Shown piece by piece: positions 8,527-17,000 of a stretch of 51,339 nucleotides of DNA. The stretch is from assembly GCA_023301765.1 (NCBI GenBank), contig JALZUC010000016.1, positions 1 to 51,339 of the forward strand. Reading direction: 5' to 3'. The stretch's first letter is position 1. The number at the start of each line of letters is the position of its first letter. The notes under the pieces were generated by a model that was not told where the DNA came from, did not search any database, and worked only from the letters and a program-made list of their open reading frames with translations. The DNA comes from Akkermansiaceae bacterium. GTDB taxonomy: Bacteria; Verrucomicrobiota; Verrucomicrobiia; Verrucomicrobiales; Akkermansiaceae. Position numbers and translations under genes: made by a program.

Positions 8527-9375
8527 TTAGTTTTGGAGGCGGCCTCGTGCTGTGGTCCACTTTCCTTTTTGGATGACTTGGTGGAATGTGAGGCCGCTTT
8601 TCTCTGCTATAGCCCGCGTTTCATCCCATTGGTCGTTGAGAATTCCGGAGATGACGAGGTCGGCGTCTTTTTCCATAGCGCTGACGATGGTGGGGAATGC
8701 TTGCTGGAGGATGGTGGAGAACATGTTAGCAACGACTACGGGCCATTGTTGCTTTGGTTTCCATTTGAGGGCGTCTGTCTCAGTGATGGTGATGTGCTCT
8801 ACGTTGTTGCGTTTGGCGTTACGCTTGGCTACCTTTACTGCTTCTGCGTCGAAGTCCATGGCGTGGCATGACTCTGCACCTAGCATTTTGGCGGCGATGG
8901 CTATGACACCGCTACCGCAGCCAAGATCGAGCATTTGCCATGGTTGGTCTTTTTTGCCTCGTTCCTTGGCGATGTCTACAAGAAGGCGCATACAGGTGGA
9001 GGTGGTGGCGTGATCACCTGTACCAAAAGCCATATCGGCAGGGATTTGTATAATATGTCTGCCTGGGAATTCTCCTTGGAGTGTCTGCCGAGCATTTTCA
9101 TCACGGGAGCCGGAGATAATTAATGAGCTGCGGATACGGATGGGGGCACGATTTGGCTCCACTACTGCGGCCCAGTTTTTGTGTACAAGTTTACGGATAC
9201 TCCCCCCAAATTGTTTTTGGATGTTTTTTGCCTCTTTCTCAGTTTCTGTATAAACCTCTACACGAACGGTTTTCTGAGTCTTTAATTTGGAGATTACTGC
9301 ATTTGGGTTGCCGTAGAAACGATCTTCCCATGCATCCATCCACTTTGCTCCTGATAGCTTTGACCACACCCACAT
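8527..9375 (-). CDS. prmA: PrmA, ribosomal protein L11 methyltransferase
   Basis: An S-adenosylmethionine-dependent enzyme that trimethylates ribosomal protein L11. Motifs: DMAFGTGDHATTSTCMRLL, LDLGCGSGVIAIAAKMLGA (SAM-binding loop), MDFDAEAVKVAKRNA, and VVANMF in place of the usual N-I-L-A type active-site stretch. The frame is open up to 9549, but that extension overlaps the 3' end of the channel gene and matches nothing. I chose the ATG at 9375, which begins MWVWSKLSGAKWMDAWEDRF as the family does and gives 283 residues. It lies 43 bases after the channel gene on the same strand. Confidence 0.82.
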   Translation of the reverse strand: MWVWSKLSGAKWMDAWEDRFYGNPNAVISKLKTQKTVRVEVYTETEKEAKNIQKQFGGSIRKLVHKNWAAVVEPNRAPIRIRSSLIISGSRDENARQTLQGEFPGRHIIQIPADMAFGTGDHATTSTCMRLLVDIAKERGKKDQPWQMLDLGCGSGVIAIAAKMLGAESCHAMDFDAEAVKVAKRNAKRNNVEHITITETDALKWKPKQQWPVVVANMFSTILQQAFPTIVSAMEKDADLVISGILNDQWDETRAIAEKSGLTFHQVIQKGKWTTARGRLQN

Positions 9376-9418
9376 ACGGGTGACTGAATCATAAATTTCG
9401 GGAGTGTAGAGAAAAAAA

Positions 9419-10306
9419 TTAGTCCTCAAGGGACTCGCCGCATTTTCTGCAGTAGTTTGCATCAGTGAGGTGGCCGTGAGTGCCGCACCCTGGGCAGGCA
9501 TCTGATGTTTCATCCTGAAGGGCCTCGCGAACCATGTCGCTGGCAACAATTCCTGTGGGAACGGCGATAATGGCGTAACCAGCGAGTACCATCATGGCGG
9601 TAATTAATTTACCCATGGGGGTGACTACGGTGAGGTCTCCATAGCCAACGGTAGTGATGGATACTATTGCGTAATAGATACTGACGGGGATACTGGTGAA
9701 TTTTGTGTCTGCCTGACTAGATTCTACAATATAGATCAGAGTGCCAGCTAGCATGGCAAAAATGAGAACGGCAAAAAAGAAGACGGTGATCTTGGCGCGT
9801 GAGGCAGTTAATCCGCTGAGTATGGTGTTAGCTCCACGTACATGGCTAATCATTTTTAAAACTCGGAACATGCGCAGTAGGCGAATGATGCGGATAACAA
9901 TAAAGTGACTGCCACCCGTGGAGATCAGGGCAAGGTAACTAGGAAGGCAGGAAAGGAGGTCTACAATACCGTAGAAGCTAAAGATGTAGCCCATAGGCCT
10001 GCGAACTAACCACACACGTAGTATATATTCTAAGCTGAAGATTATGGTGCAGGTCCATTCTATAATGAGTAGCTGTTGGTGATAGAGCTCGTGTATAGGC
10101 TGGATACTTTCCAGCATAACGGCAGCGACACTGATGATTATTACCCACAGGAGGGCGATATCGAAGAATTTGCCGGATGGGGTTTCGGCTTCAAAGATGA
10201 TTTCCCAGAGCTTTTGCTTATAGGATGTTGGTTCTTTACCTGTATTTTCTGACTGATTAGGAGTCTCCACGCCCTTTAGCATGTCTATCAGATGCGGTTC
10301 TGTCAA
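9419..10306 (-). CDS. voltage-sensor-type potassium channel with C-terminal zinc ribbon
   Basis: A 295-residue six-helix channel subunit. S1-S3 lie at about 46-120. S4 carries positive residues at every third position (R139, R142, R145, R148, K151), the voltage-sensor pattern. The pore has the selectivity filter TTVGYGDL (TVGYGD at 219-224), which specifies K+. After S6 the chain ends in a short cytoplasmic tail with Cys271-Pro-Gly-Cys274 and Cys286-Arg-Lys-Cys289, a zinc-ribbon-like knuckle in place of the usual RCK or cyclic-nucleotide domain. The tail might sense metal or redox state or help tetramer assembly; this is inference. It is first in a minus-strand unit with prmA. Confidence 0.87.
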   Translation of the reverse strand: MTEPHLIDMLKGVETPNQSENTGKEPTSYKQKLWEIIFEAETPSGKFFDIALLWVIIISVAAVMLESIQPIHELYHQQLLIIEWTCTIIFSLEYILRVWLVRRPMGYIFSFYGIVDLLSCLPSYLALISTGGSHFIVIRIIRLLRMFRVLKMISHVRGANTILSGLTASRAKITVFFFAVLIFAMLAGTLIYIVESSQADTKFTSIPVSIYYAIVSITTVGYGDLTVVTPMGKLITAMMVLAGYAIIAVPTGIVASDMVREALQDETSDACPGCGTHGHLTDANYCRKCGESLED

Positions 10307-10382
10307 TTTACAAGCTTTGGCAGGTGGCGTGGATATGCGCAGTGGAGGTGGTTATTTTTTTAAAAACTTCCATACATTTGCA

Positions 10383-10411
10383 TTGACATGATGTGGCCTC
10401 ACTCCTAGGTT
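10383..10411 (+). promoter_or_regulatory. probable sigma70-type promoter of rplM-rpsI
   Basis: A perfect TTGACA at 10383-10388, a 17-base spacer and TAGGTT at 10406-10411. Transcription would start near 10418, giving an untranslated leader of about 95 bases before rplM. The -10 box is a weaker match than the -35 box. Confidence 0.55.
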
Positions 10412-10417
10412 GCGCGC

Positions 10418-10512
10418 CCCTCGATCTGAGGTGGGTGGGTGAGCCATAGTGGTAAACCTTCCCTGGGAAGTCGGCCGTAATCGGTCAAACAACACTATAA
10501 AAACCAACAGCA
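10418..10512 (+). other. structured 5' leader of rplM
   Basis: The leader contains nested short inverted repeats: CTTCC facing GGAAG near 10459-10472, and complementary GGCCG/CGGTC-type segments after it. Ribosomal protein operons are often autoregulated by such leaders, and L13 leaders are known in other phyla. No particular known leader class is recognised here. Confidence 0.35.
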
Positions 10513-10944
10513 ATGAAAACATTTTCAGCTAAAGCACAAGACATCGAGCGCAAGTGGTATGTCATAGATGCCGAGAATAAAATTCTCGGTAAAGTAGCCG
10601 TAGAGGCAGCAAACCTCCTCCGTGGCAAGAACAAGCCAATTTATACAGCCCACGTTGATACTGGTGACCACGTCATCATCATCAATGCTGAAAAAATTGT
10701 TCTCAGCGGTAATAAAGAGACTGACAAGATCTACACACATTACACTGGCTACGTTGGTAACCAGAAGATCGAGACTCCTCGTAAAGTGCGCGCCCGCCGC
10801 CCTGAGCTTCTGCTTGAGCGTGCTGTCCGCGGTATGGTTCCCCACAATAAGCTGGGTGATGCCATTTATAAGAAGCTGAAAGTCGTAGTCGGTGCTGAGC
10901 ACGGTCACGAGGCACAGCAGCCTGAGACATACGAAATCGCCTAA
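10513..10944 (+). CDS. rplM: 50S ribosomal protein L13
   Basis: A 143-residue protein that binds 23S rRNA early in large-subunit assembly. The start MKTFSAKAQDIERKWYVIDA and the conserved IYTAHVDTGDHVIIINAEKI, YTGYVGNQ and AVRGMVPHNKLGDAIYKKLK stretches identify it. It is paired with rpsI 36 bases downstream, as in most bacteria. The leader before the ATG (CACTATAAAAACCAACAGCA) has no Shine-Dalgarno sequence. Confidence 0.97.
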   Translation: MKTFSAKAQDIERKWYVIDAENKILGKVAVEAANLLRGKNKPIYTAHVDTGDHVIIINAEKIVLSGNKETDKIYTHYTGYVGNQKIETPRKVRARRPELLLERAVRGMVPHNKLGDAIYKKLKVVVGAEHGHEAQQPETYEIA

Positions 10945-10980
10945 TCCCTAATAATTTAAAATTTTTAACTCACTATTCAA

Positions 10981-11376
10981 ATGAGCGAAGCTACAACATA
11001 CTGCGCCACAGGTCGCCGCAAGACATCCGTCGCACGCGTCTGGGTCACCGCCGGATCCGGCGAGATCACCGTCAATAATAAGCCTTTTGAGGATTACATT
11101 CCTACTATTACCCTTCAGAACTCAGTGCTTGAGCCTTTTCAGAAGGCCAATCTCGTAAATAAGTTTGATGTAAAAGTCGTTGCCAAAGGTGGCGGCATGT
11201 CTGGCCAAGTAGGAGCTATCCGTCTTGGTATCGCCCGTGCCTTATGTGAGCACGATGAAGAACTCCGTCCTGCACTGAAAGAGGTAGGCCTTATGCGCCG
11301 TGACCCACGTCAGAAAGAGCGTAAGAAATACGGTCAGCCAGGTGCTCGTAAGAAGTTCCAGTTCTCTAAGCGTTAA
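10981..11376 (+). CDS. rpsI: 30S ribosomal protein S9
   Basis: A 131-residue protein whose C-terminal tail reaches the P-site tRNA. TGRRKTSVARVWV, GGGMSGQVGAIRLGIARAL, RRDPRQKERKKYGQ and the basic end KFQFSKR are diagnostic. The terminal Lys-Arg pair that contacts tRNA is intact. The 36-base spacer after rplM is A/T-rich without a Shine-Dalgarno sequence. It is followed 36 bases later by the small basic protein gene. Confidence 0.97.
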   Translation: MSEATTYCATGRRKTSVARVWVTAGSGEITVNNKPFEDYIPTITLQNSVLEPFQKANLVNKFDVKVVAKGGGMSGQVGAIRLGIARALCEHDEELRPALKEVGLMRRDPRQKERKKYGQPGARKKFQFSKR

Positions 11377-11412
11377 TCTTAGTTATTTTTTAACCACATA
11401 CTTTAACGAATT

Positions 11413-11568
11413 ATGTCTAAACACGCATCTCTTAAAATGTCCGGCGGAGCCGGCGGTAAGCGCTCAGTTCTTAAGCGTTTCGAGCGTATTAAGCTCCTCA
11501 AGGAGCGCGGTCAGTGGAAAAAAGGTAAGAGCCCTATCGGCCTTCCGAAGACTAAGCCTGAGGCGTAG
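11413..11568 (+). CDS. small basic protein of the Verrucomicrobia/Chlamydiae type
   Basis: A 51-residue, strongly basic protein that starts MSKHASLKMSGGAGGKRSVL and continues with KRFERIKLLKERGQW and a Lys/Pro-rich tail. I recognise it as the small basic protein family (TIGR04137-like) known from Verrucomicrobia and Chlamydiae. Its function is not established. Its place as third gene of the rplM-rpsI unit, its size and its charge suggest a ribosome- or rRNA-associated protein. It is followed directly by the operon terminator. It is easily missed because a longer frame overlaps it (11300-11581). Confidence 0.85.
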   Translation: MSKHASLKMSGGAGGKRSVLKRFERIKLLKERGQWKKGKSPIGLPKTKPEA

Positions 11569-11595
11569 TCTTACTAATTGACTATCAATTATTTC

Positions 11596-11633
11596 AAACC
11601 CGCCCAAGGACATCAATCCGGGCGGGTTTTTTC
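11596..11633 (+). terminator. intrinsic terminator of the rplM-rpsI operon
   Basis: A 10-base stem (AAACCCGCCC at 11596-11605 with GGGCGGGTTT at 11620-11629) encloses a 14-base loop and runs into six T residues. This is a textbook rho-independent terminator, 28 bases after the small basic protein gene. Confidence 0.93.
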
Positions 11634-11660
11634 ATATTTACCCCTTTATATTTTTATACC

Positions 11661-12572
11661 ATGTCTGATCAAGTTACTGGCACACGCCTTAATAAATACC
11701 TAGCCTCTTGTGGTGTAGGATCTCGCCGGGCATGTGATGCTATTATCCAAGAGGGTGACGTTTTTATTAATAACTCACGTGTAACTACTCCTGGTGCACG
11801 TGTGGAACCTGATGATAGCGTACGTGTGGGGCGTAAGGTGGTGACTCCTAAAATCACGGAAGTTATTCTGTTTAATAAGCCACGAGGTTTAGTAAGTAGC
11901 TCTAGTGATGAGCTTGGGCGTGAGACGATCTATGCTGCATTACCCCCTCATATGCATCATTTGAAGAATGTGGGGAGGCTGGATAAGGATTCTGAAGGTC
12001 TGCTGGTACTAACGAATGATGGTGATCTTGCTTTAAAGCTGACGCACCCGAGTCAGAAGGTGGAAAAGGAATATCTAGTGACTGTAGGTTCTGCTTTTGA
12101 CAATGAGATCATAGATAAGCTGGTAAGGGGTGTGCATACTCCTGAGGGTCGTGCCGCAGCTAAGTCTGTGAAGCGAATTTCACCACGCCGATTACGTATT
12201 GTTTTGGAAACGGGGTTAAAGCGCCAGATCCGTATTATGTTAGAGGCTCTGCATATTAAAGTTACGAAATTAGTGAGGATTCGCATAGGTTCCTTAGTGG
12301 GTGGTGGTTTGGAGATAGGCCAGTGGCGTAATCTCGAAGAGGATGAGATAGCGGCGTTACAGAAAAACCCAGGCCAAGCTCGAAATAAAATAGATGTCGA
12401 GGAGGGGCGTGCTCTAAACCCGACAGGGGTAAGGAAATCGAGTAAACGCGGTGCTGCAGGGCTTCAGCGCAGGACTCCTGCTAAGGCAGATAAAAGCTTT
12501 AAAAATACTCGTCGCGGCCCTAAGAAAACTGGCCGTAAACCTGCAAGTAGAAAGCCTCGTGGACGTAGGTAA
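11661..12572 (+). CDS. rluB: RluB-type 23S rRNA pseudouridine synthase with basic C-terminal tail
   Basis: A 303-residue RsuA/RluB-family enzyme. An S4 RNA-binding domain occupies about residues 8-65 (LNKYLASCGVGSRRACDAII). The catalytic domain has GRLDKDSEGLLVLTNDGDLA with the nucleophile Asp108, then VEKEYLVTV and LKRQIRIMLEAL. Residues from about 235 form a Lys/Arg/Pro/Gly-rich disordered tail, common in this family and likely to help RNA binding. RluB (23S U2605) fits better than RsuA or RluF by overall length, but the exact site cannot be proven from sequence. It has its own leader after the ribosomal terminator and no clear Shine-Dalgarno sequence. Confidence 0.82.
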   Translation: MSDQVTGTRLNKYLASCGVGSRRACDAIIQEGDVFINNSRVTTPGARVEPDDSVRVGRKVVTPKITEVILFNKPRGLVSSSSDELGRETIYAALPPHMHHLKNVGRLDKDSEGLLVLTNDGDLALKLTHPSQKVEKEYLVTVGSAFDNEIIDKLVRGVHTPEGRAAAKSVKRISPRRLRIVLETGLKRQIRIMLEALHIKVTKLVRIRIGSLVGGGLEIGQWRNLEEDEIAALQKNPGQARNKIDVEEGRALNPTGVRKSSKRGAAGLQRRTPAKADKSFKNTRRGPKKTGRKPASRKPRGRR

Positions 12573-12599
12573 TTATTCCTCAAATGTGGAAATAGGCTC

Positions 12600-12989
12600 A
12601 TGAAAACAATCAGGATACCTGTTATCGAAAATCCGCAAGGTGGGTTTTCCTGTTTTGCGGAAGATGAGCATAGTCTTGATGAGTTCAGCGGTATGTTTAT
12701 AAGTCCGCGCCAGGGTGCGCTTAACTTTCGCCACCGGAGTAGTGAACCTGGATACTTTAGTTCTTGGCATGTAGCCGGAGACCCTACTTTGATTATCATT
12801 CGGCAAGGGACCCTTAGATTATCACTGCGTAGTGGAGAATACCGTGATTTTTCAGTTGGAGATCAGTTTATTGCGCGTGATTTTTTAGCCTCAAATACTC
12901 ATTTTGATGATGCTGTGCATGGCCATACTGCGGAGGTGCTGGGTGATGAGGTCTTACTTGCTCTCCATATAAAATTGAGTGAAATTTAG
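12600..12989 (+). CDS. small cupin-fold protein
   Basis: A 129-residue soluble protein with a single predicted cupin barrel. The core reads SSWHVAGDPTLIIIRQGTLRLSL, then GEYRDFSVGDQFIARDF, matching the layout of cupin motifs (G-L-x-L and the P/S-G-D turn). The metal-binding His/Glu set of enzymatic cupins is not clear: His46 and His78 lie before the barrel core and H103, H108 and H110 cluster after it. It could be a binding or sensory protein. It begins 27 bases after rluB and is probably co-transcribed. Function unknown. Confidence 0.6.
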   Translation: MKTIRIPVIENPQGGFSCFAEDEHSLDEFSGMFISPRQGALNFRHRSSEPGYFSSWHVAGDPTLIIIRQGTLRLSLRSGEYRDFSVGDQFIARDFLASNTHFDDAVHGHTAEVLGDEVLLALHIKLSEI

Positions 12990-13163
12990 GCCTGTAAAAT
13001 TAGTTAGCTAACCTTGATTGATTGGCATCCTGTATATCCTGACGGGTATATTTTTTAAAATAGTTTTTTAAAGGGCTTTGAGGAAATGATTTATCATTAT
13101 TAGCCTGTTAGCATTTGTTACTTAAGGAGTAGTGGGCATTTCAACCAAACTGTTGCAATGTGT

Positions 13164-13193
13164 TTGTAGCTCTGCACACGGTGAAACGATAAT
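13164..13193 (+). promoter_or_regulatory. candidate promoter of the respiratory super-operon
   Basis: TTGTAG at 13164-13169, an 18-base spacer and GATAAT at 13188-13193 (five of six matches to TATAAT). Transcription would start near 13200, just before the palindrome at 13221-13240. The -35 match is weak, so this could be an activator-dependent promoter or a chance match. Confidence 0.3.
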
Positions 13194-13220
13194 TCGTCAA
13201 ATTATTTTGCATAAATTTTG

Positions 13221-13240
13221 CTTGTGAAATTTTTCACAAG
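13221..13240. promoter_or_regulatory. 20-base palindrome with CRP/FNR-type half sites upstream of actA
   Basis: The sequence CTTGTGAAATTTTTCACAAG is a perfect inverted repeat (two 9-base arms, two-base centre). It contains TGTGA-N6-TCACA, the exact dyad bound by CRP in enterobacteria and by relatives in the CRP/FNR superfamily elsewhere. It ends 21 bases before the actA start codon. Placed downstream of the candidate promoter it would repress; with a promoter further right it could activate. No CRP-family gene is in the window, and an RNA hairpin in the leader is the alternative. Confidence 0.5.
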
Positions 13241-13261
13241 AACTAAAAAGCGCGCGACGAC

Positions 13262-14008
13262 ATGGCTAATTTTTTTCCGCGATGGACCAATTTGTTACCG
13301 CTTAAGATAGGGGTGTGCATTATTGCAGTAGTAATAGGGCTGACTACAGCCTTCTCGTACTATGGTACCCCGAAAGCCCAGCGCGTGGGCTATCAACCTG
13401 ATCAGCCAATTGCTTATGATCATGATCTACATGCTAACCAGCTAGGTCTAGATTGTCGCTACTGTCATAGCTCTGTAGATAAGTCTACCAGTGCAGGTGT
13501 CCCTACGGCAAATACTTGTTGGAACTGCCACGAGCACGTGGCCAAAGGCTCTGATAAGCTAGGCCCACTGCGTGATGCCATGGGCGTGGATAAGGATCAC
13601 ATCGTTATTGAGGGAGCCGTGAAAAAGCCGATCCAATGGGTGCGTATTCACAAGTCACCTGACTATGTTTACTTTGATCACTCAGCTCACGTAAACCGTG
13701 GGGTTTCCTGTGAGTCTTGTCATGGTGATATCCATAAGATGGAGAAGGTGCATCACGATAAAGATCTCAGTATGGCCTTCTGTCTAGATTGCCACCGTGC
13801 GCCGGAGAAGCATCTACGCCCTCTGGAGGAGGTCTACAACCTAGATTATGATGTGCTCGCTTACCTTGAGGGTAAAGATGAGCTGAAGGGGCAGATTGGC
13901 TTTGAAAAAGGCGACTCTGCTGATGAAGCTCAGAAGAAGCTGGGTGAACTCCTTAAAAAGAACTGGAGTATCCACCCGAAGGATAGCTGTTTTACCTGTC
14001 ACCGTTAA
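13262..14008 (+). CDS. actA: alternative complex III subunit ActA, pentahaem cytochrome c
   Basis: A 248-residue periplasmic cytochrome held by one N-terminal membrane helix (about residues 13-32). Five CxxCH motifs bind five c haems: CRYCH (65-69), CWNCH (86-90), CESCH, CLDCH and CFTCH, the last near the C-terminus. This is the classical ActA of the quinol:electron-acceptor oxidoreductase that replaces the bc1 complex. It should take electrons from the iron-sulfur subunit ActB and pass them towards ActE and the oxidase. It is the first gene of a 17-kb operon and follows a CRP-like palindrome. Confidence 0.95.
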   Translation: MANFFPRWTNLLPLKIGVCIIAVVIGLTTAFSYYGTPKAQRVGYQPDQPIAYDHDLHANQLGLDCRYCHSSVDKSTSAGVPTANTCWNCHEHVAKGSDKLGPLRDAMGVDKDHIVIEGAVKKPIQWVRIHKSPDYVYFDHSAHVNRGVSCESCHGDIHKMEKVHHDKDLSMAFCLDCHRAPEKHLRPLEEVYNLDYDVLAYLEGKDELKGQIGFEKGDSADEAQKKLGELLKKNWSIHPKDSCFTCHR

Positions 14009-14043
14009 TTTTTTTCTAATACACCACTTTTTCCAACAAGCAC

Positions 14044-17000
14044 ATGAGCAATCGGAAGACTAATCTACCAGGCAGACTGCCTGAGAATAAGCCACAGCAC
14101 CTGAACAAACAGGACGGCTCTAAAATCTGGCGCAGCCTCGGTGAAAAAGAGGGTGAAGAAGGATTTCAAGATGCCTTAGACCGCGAGTTTCTCGATGGTG
14201 CAGCCCAGATGGAGACGGAAGAAGAGCGTGAGATGTCACGTCGCTCTTTTGTAAAGCTTATGGGTGCTTCTTCAGCACTCGCTGGTGTGGGGCTAGCTGC
14301 TTGTAGCCGCCCGGAAAAACTTATTGTTCCTTTTGCCGAGTCTCCTGAGTGGAGTATCCCTGGTAAGCCAGTTTACTATGCTACTTCTATGCCGCAGGCT
14401 GGAGGTGCCGCATCTCTCGTAGTTACTACGCATGAGAATCGCCCTACTAAAATCGAGCCTAATAAGCGCTATGATGAAAACGGTGGCACGGATAGTTTTG
14501 TCCAAGCATCTGTGCTTGATATGTATGATCCTGCTCGCTCCCGTGATATTCTTAACGGTGGTGTGAAGAGATCTCGTGAAGAGCTTGTGAAGGCTCTTGG
14601 TGAAATGCTTCAGGCAGGGACAAGAGTAGGTGTAGTAGTGGGTGAGGATGAATCTCCTACACGTAGCCGCCTCTTCAAGGAGCTGAAAGTAAAGTATGGT
14701 GCAGCTAAGTTCTACACATACGAGCCACTTACAGGTGAAGCACGTAAACAGGCTAATGCGGAGGCATTTGGCGCTGGTGCAGACATTACCACAGATTTTT
14801 CCAAGGCTAAGGTGGTCCTCTCACTTGATAGTGATTTCCTAGAGCTTGATAAGCAGGGCCCAGTAAGCGGTTTCTATAAGAATCGTTTTGTTGAGGGTGC
14901 TGAGTATGACAAAAAGGCTAATGCTAAGGCAATGAACCGCCTCTACATTGTAGAGGGAAATTTCAGTCTTACTGGTGGTATGGCAGATCATCGTTTACGC
15001 ATAGCACCAAGCCAGGTGGTAGCAGTAGCGGCAAAAATTGCCCAAGCTTGTGGCGCATCTGTTACTGCTTCTGGAGATTATAAGCTTTCTGATAATGAAA
15101 CGCTCTGGGCTACGGAGTGCGCTAATGACCTAAAGGCAAATGCTGGTAAGAGCATCGTTCTAGCTGGAACACGTCAGACTAAAGAGCTGCAGAGCATCTG
15201 TATCGCTATTAACACTGCTCTTAATAACTACGGCAAGACCCTGAAGCCAGTCATCACTGAGAAGACTGGTGGTAATATGGAGTCTCTAGTTAAGTCACTC
15301 AATGCTAAGGAGCTGGATGCTGTCATCCTAATGACTCCTGCTAACCCTGTCTATGATGCTCCTGGATTTGCTGACGCGGCTAAGAATGCTAAACTCATCC
15401 ACCTAGGTCTACGTAGGGATGCCACTGCGCATGCTGCGGACTGGCACATACCATCTGCGCACTATTTGGAAAGCTGGGGTGACACCCGCACAGCTACAGG
15501 CACCTACTCAGTAGTGCAGCCTATGATTCTGCCACTCTATAATGGTGTGTCAGAGCTGGATTTCATTAATTTCCTCCTTTCGGGTAAACTCTTTGACTCT
15601 GCTGCAGATGGTGGTGAGTCATCACCTTCTTATGACGCAGTGCGTAAGACCTTTACTGGCCTTGCTAATGACTCAGAGAATAGCTGGATGAAACTTCTCC
15701 GTGATGGATTCTGGAAAAAGTCCACTTACGCTGCCGTTGCCCCCAGGGGTGGTGGTGCGGTATCTGTCATTGTGCCTAAGGCGCCTAGTGCGGGAAATTA
15801 TGAGGTGGTCTTCACTACAGATGGATCTGTCTATGATGGCCGTTATGCAAACAACGCTTGGCTTCAGGAAGCACCAGACCCTATTAGCAAAGTTTGCTGG
15901 GATAACGTAGCCATGGTATCACCTGCTACCGCTAGGGAAATGGGTGTTTACGATACTATTCTTAAGCTACAGCCTAAGGCGAAAGTCTACGGTATCTTTA
16001 CTGCGGAAAATGCTGGTGTGGACCCTATCACTAATGAGGGGAAAAATCACGCTAACCCTATGGTCAGCGTCAGCGTAAATGGTAAGGAGCTAGAGGTGCC
16101 AGTGATGGTGGCATTTGGCCATGCTGATCATGTAATCTCTATTGCTCTCGGATACGGTCACGGCTATGATAAGAATGATGAGCTAGGCCGCGGCCCACTA
16201 AATCAAGATCACGTCAGCCACGTCAGTGTAAACCGTGGATTTAATGCCTATAGCATCCGCACGGCTGAGACCACATATCTCGCTAGCGGCGCTACGGCTA
16301 AGAAGACAGGTAGAAAATACCACCTCGCGATGACTCAGGAGCACCATGCTATGTATGGCCGCGCTCTTGCACGTGAAATTTCCACCTTACCTACTGAGGG
16401 CGACCACGGGAAAGACTACGCTGCGCAGACTGCAGGTGTGAAGAAGCAGGGCATGGACTCTCACGCACCTGAGAATATCTCTCTTTATAAGCCAAAAGGT
16501 TCTAAGACTTGGCACGAGGAAGCACAGGCTAATAAGCACCTCTTTGATGAGCGTCAGCAGTGGGCGATGACCATTGACCTCAATAACTGCACCGGCTGTA
16601 ACGCCTGTCTAGTAGCATGTCAGGCTGAGAATAATATCCCTGTAGTAGGTAAACAGCAGGTGGCCATGGGCCGCGAGATGCACTGGATCCGTATGGATCG
16701 CTACTTTTCTGCTATCGGTGATGATGAGAATAACGTGGAGATGATTCCTCAGCCAGTAGCTTGTCAGCACTGTGAATCTGCACCATGTGAGACAGTTTGT
16801 CCGGTAAATGCTACTGTGCACTCTGAAGATGGCCTGAATACAATGGCGTATAACCGCTGTATCGGAACACGTTACTGTGCGAATAACTGCCCATACAAGG
16901 CACGCCGCTTTAATTTCTTTGATTACAATAAGCGTAATCCACTTATCCATAAAAACCTCTACAAAGGACCTCTTGGTAAAAAGGCTGTAGGTGAAGCTCC

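Noticed and set aside
8440-8871. A 143-codon plus-strand frame opposite prmA
   Set aside because: It is antisense to a well-conserved gene and its translation resembles no protein; it reflects composition bias.
9376-9549. N-terminal extension of the prmA frame by 58 codons
   Set aside because: It overlaps the channel gene's coding end and has no family similarity; the ATG at 9375 gives the conserved PrmA start.
10525-10930. Long minus-strand frames across rplM
   Set aside because: They are shadows of the highly conserved L13 coding sequence.
11300-11581. A 93-codon plus-strand frame across the end of rpsI
   Set aside because: It overlaps rpsI in another frame and hides the real 51-residue small basic protein at 11413-11568, which has clear family identity.
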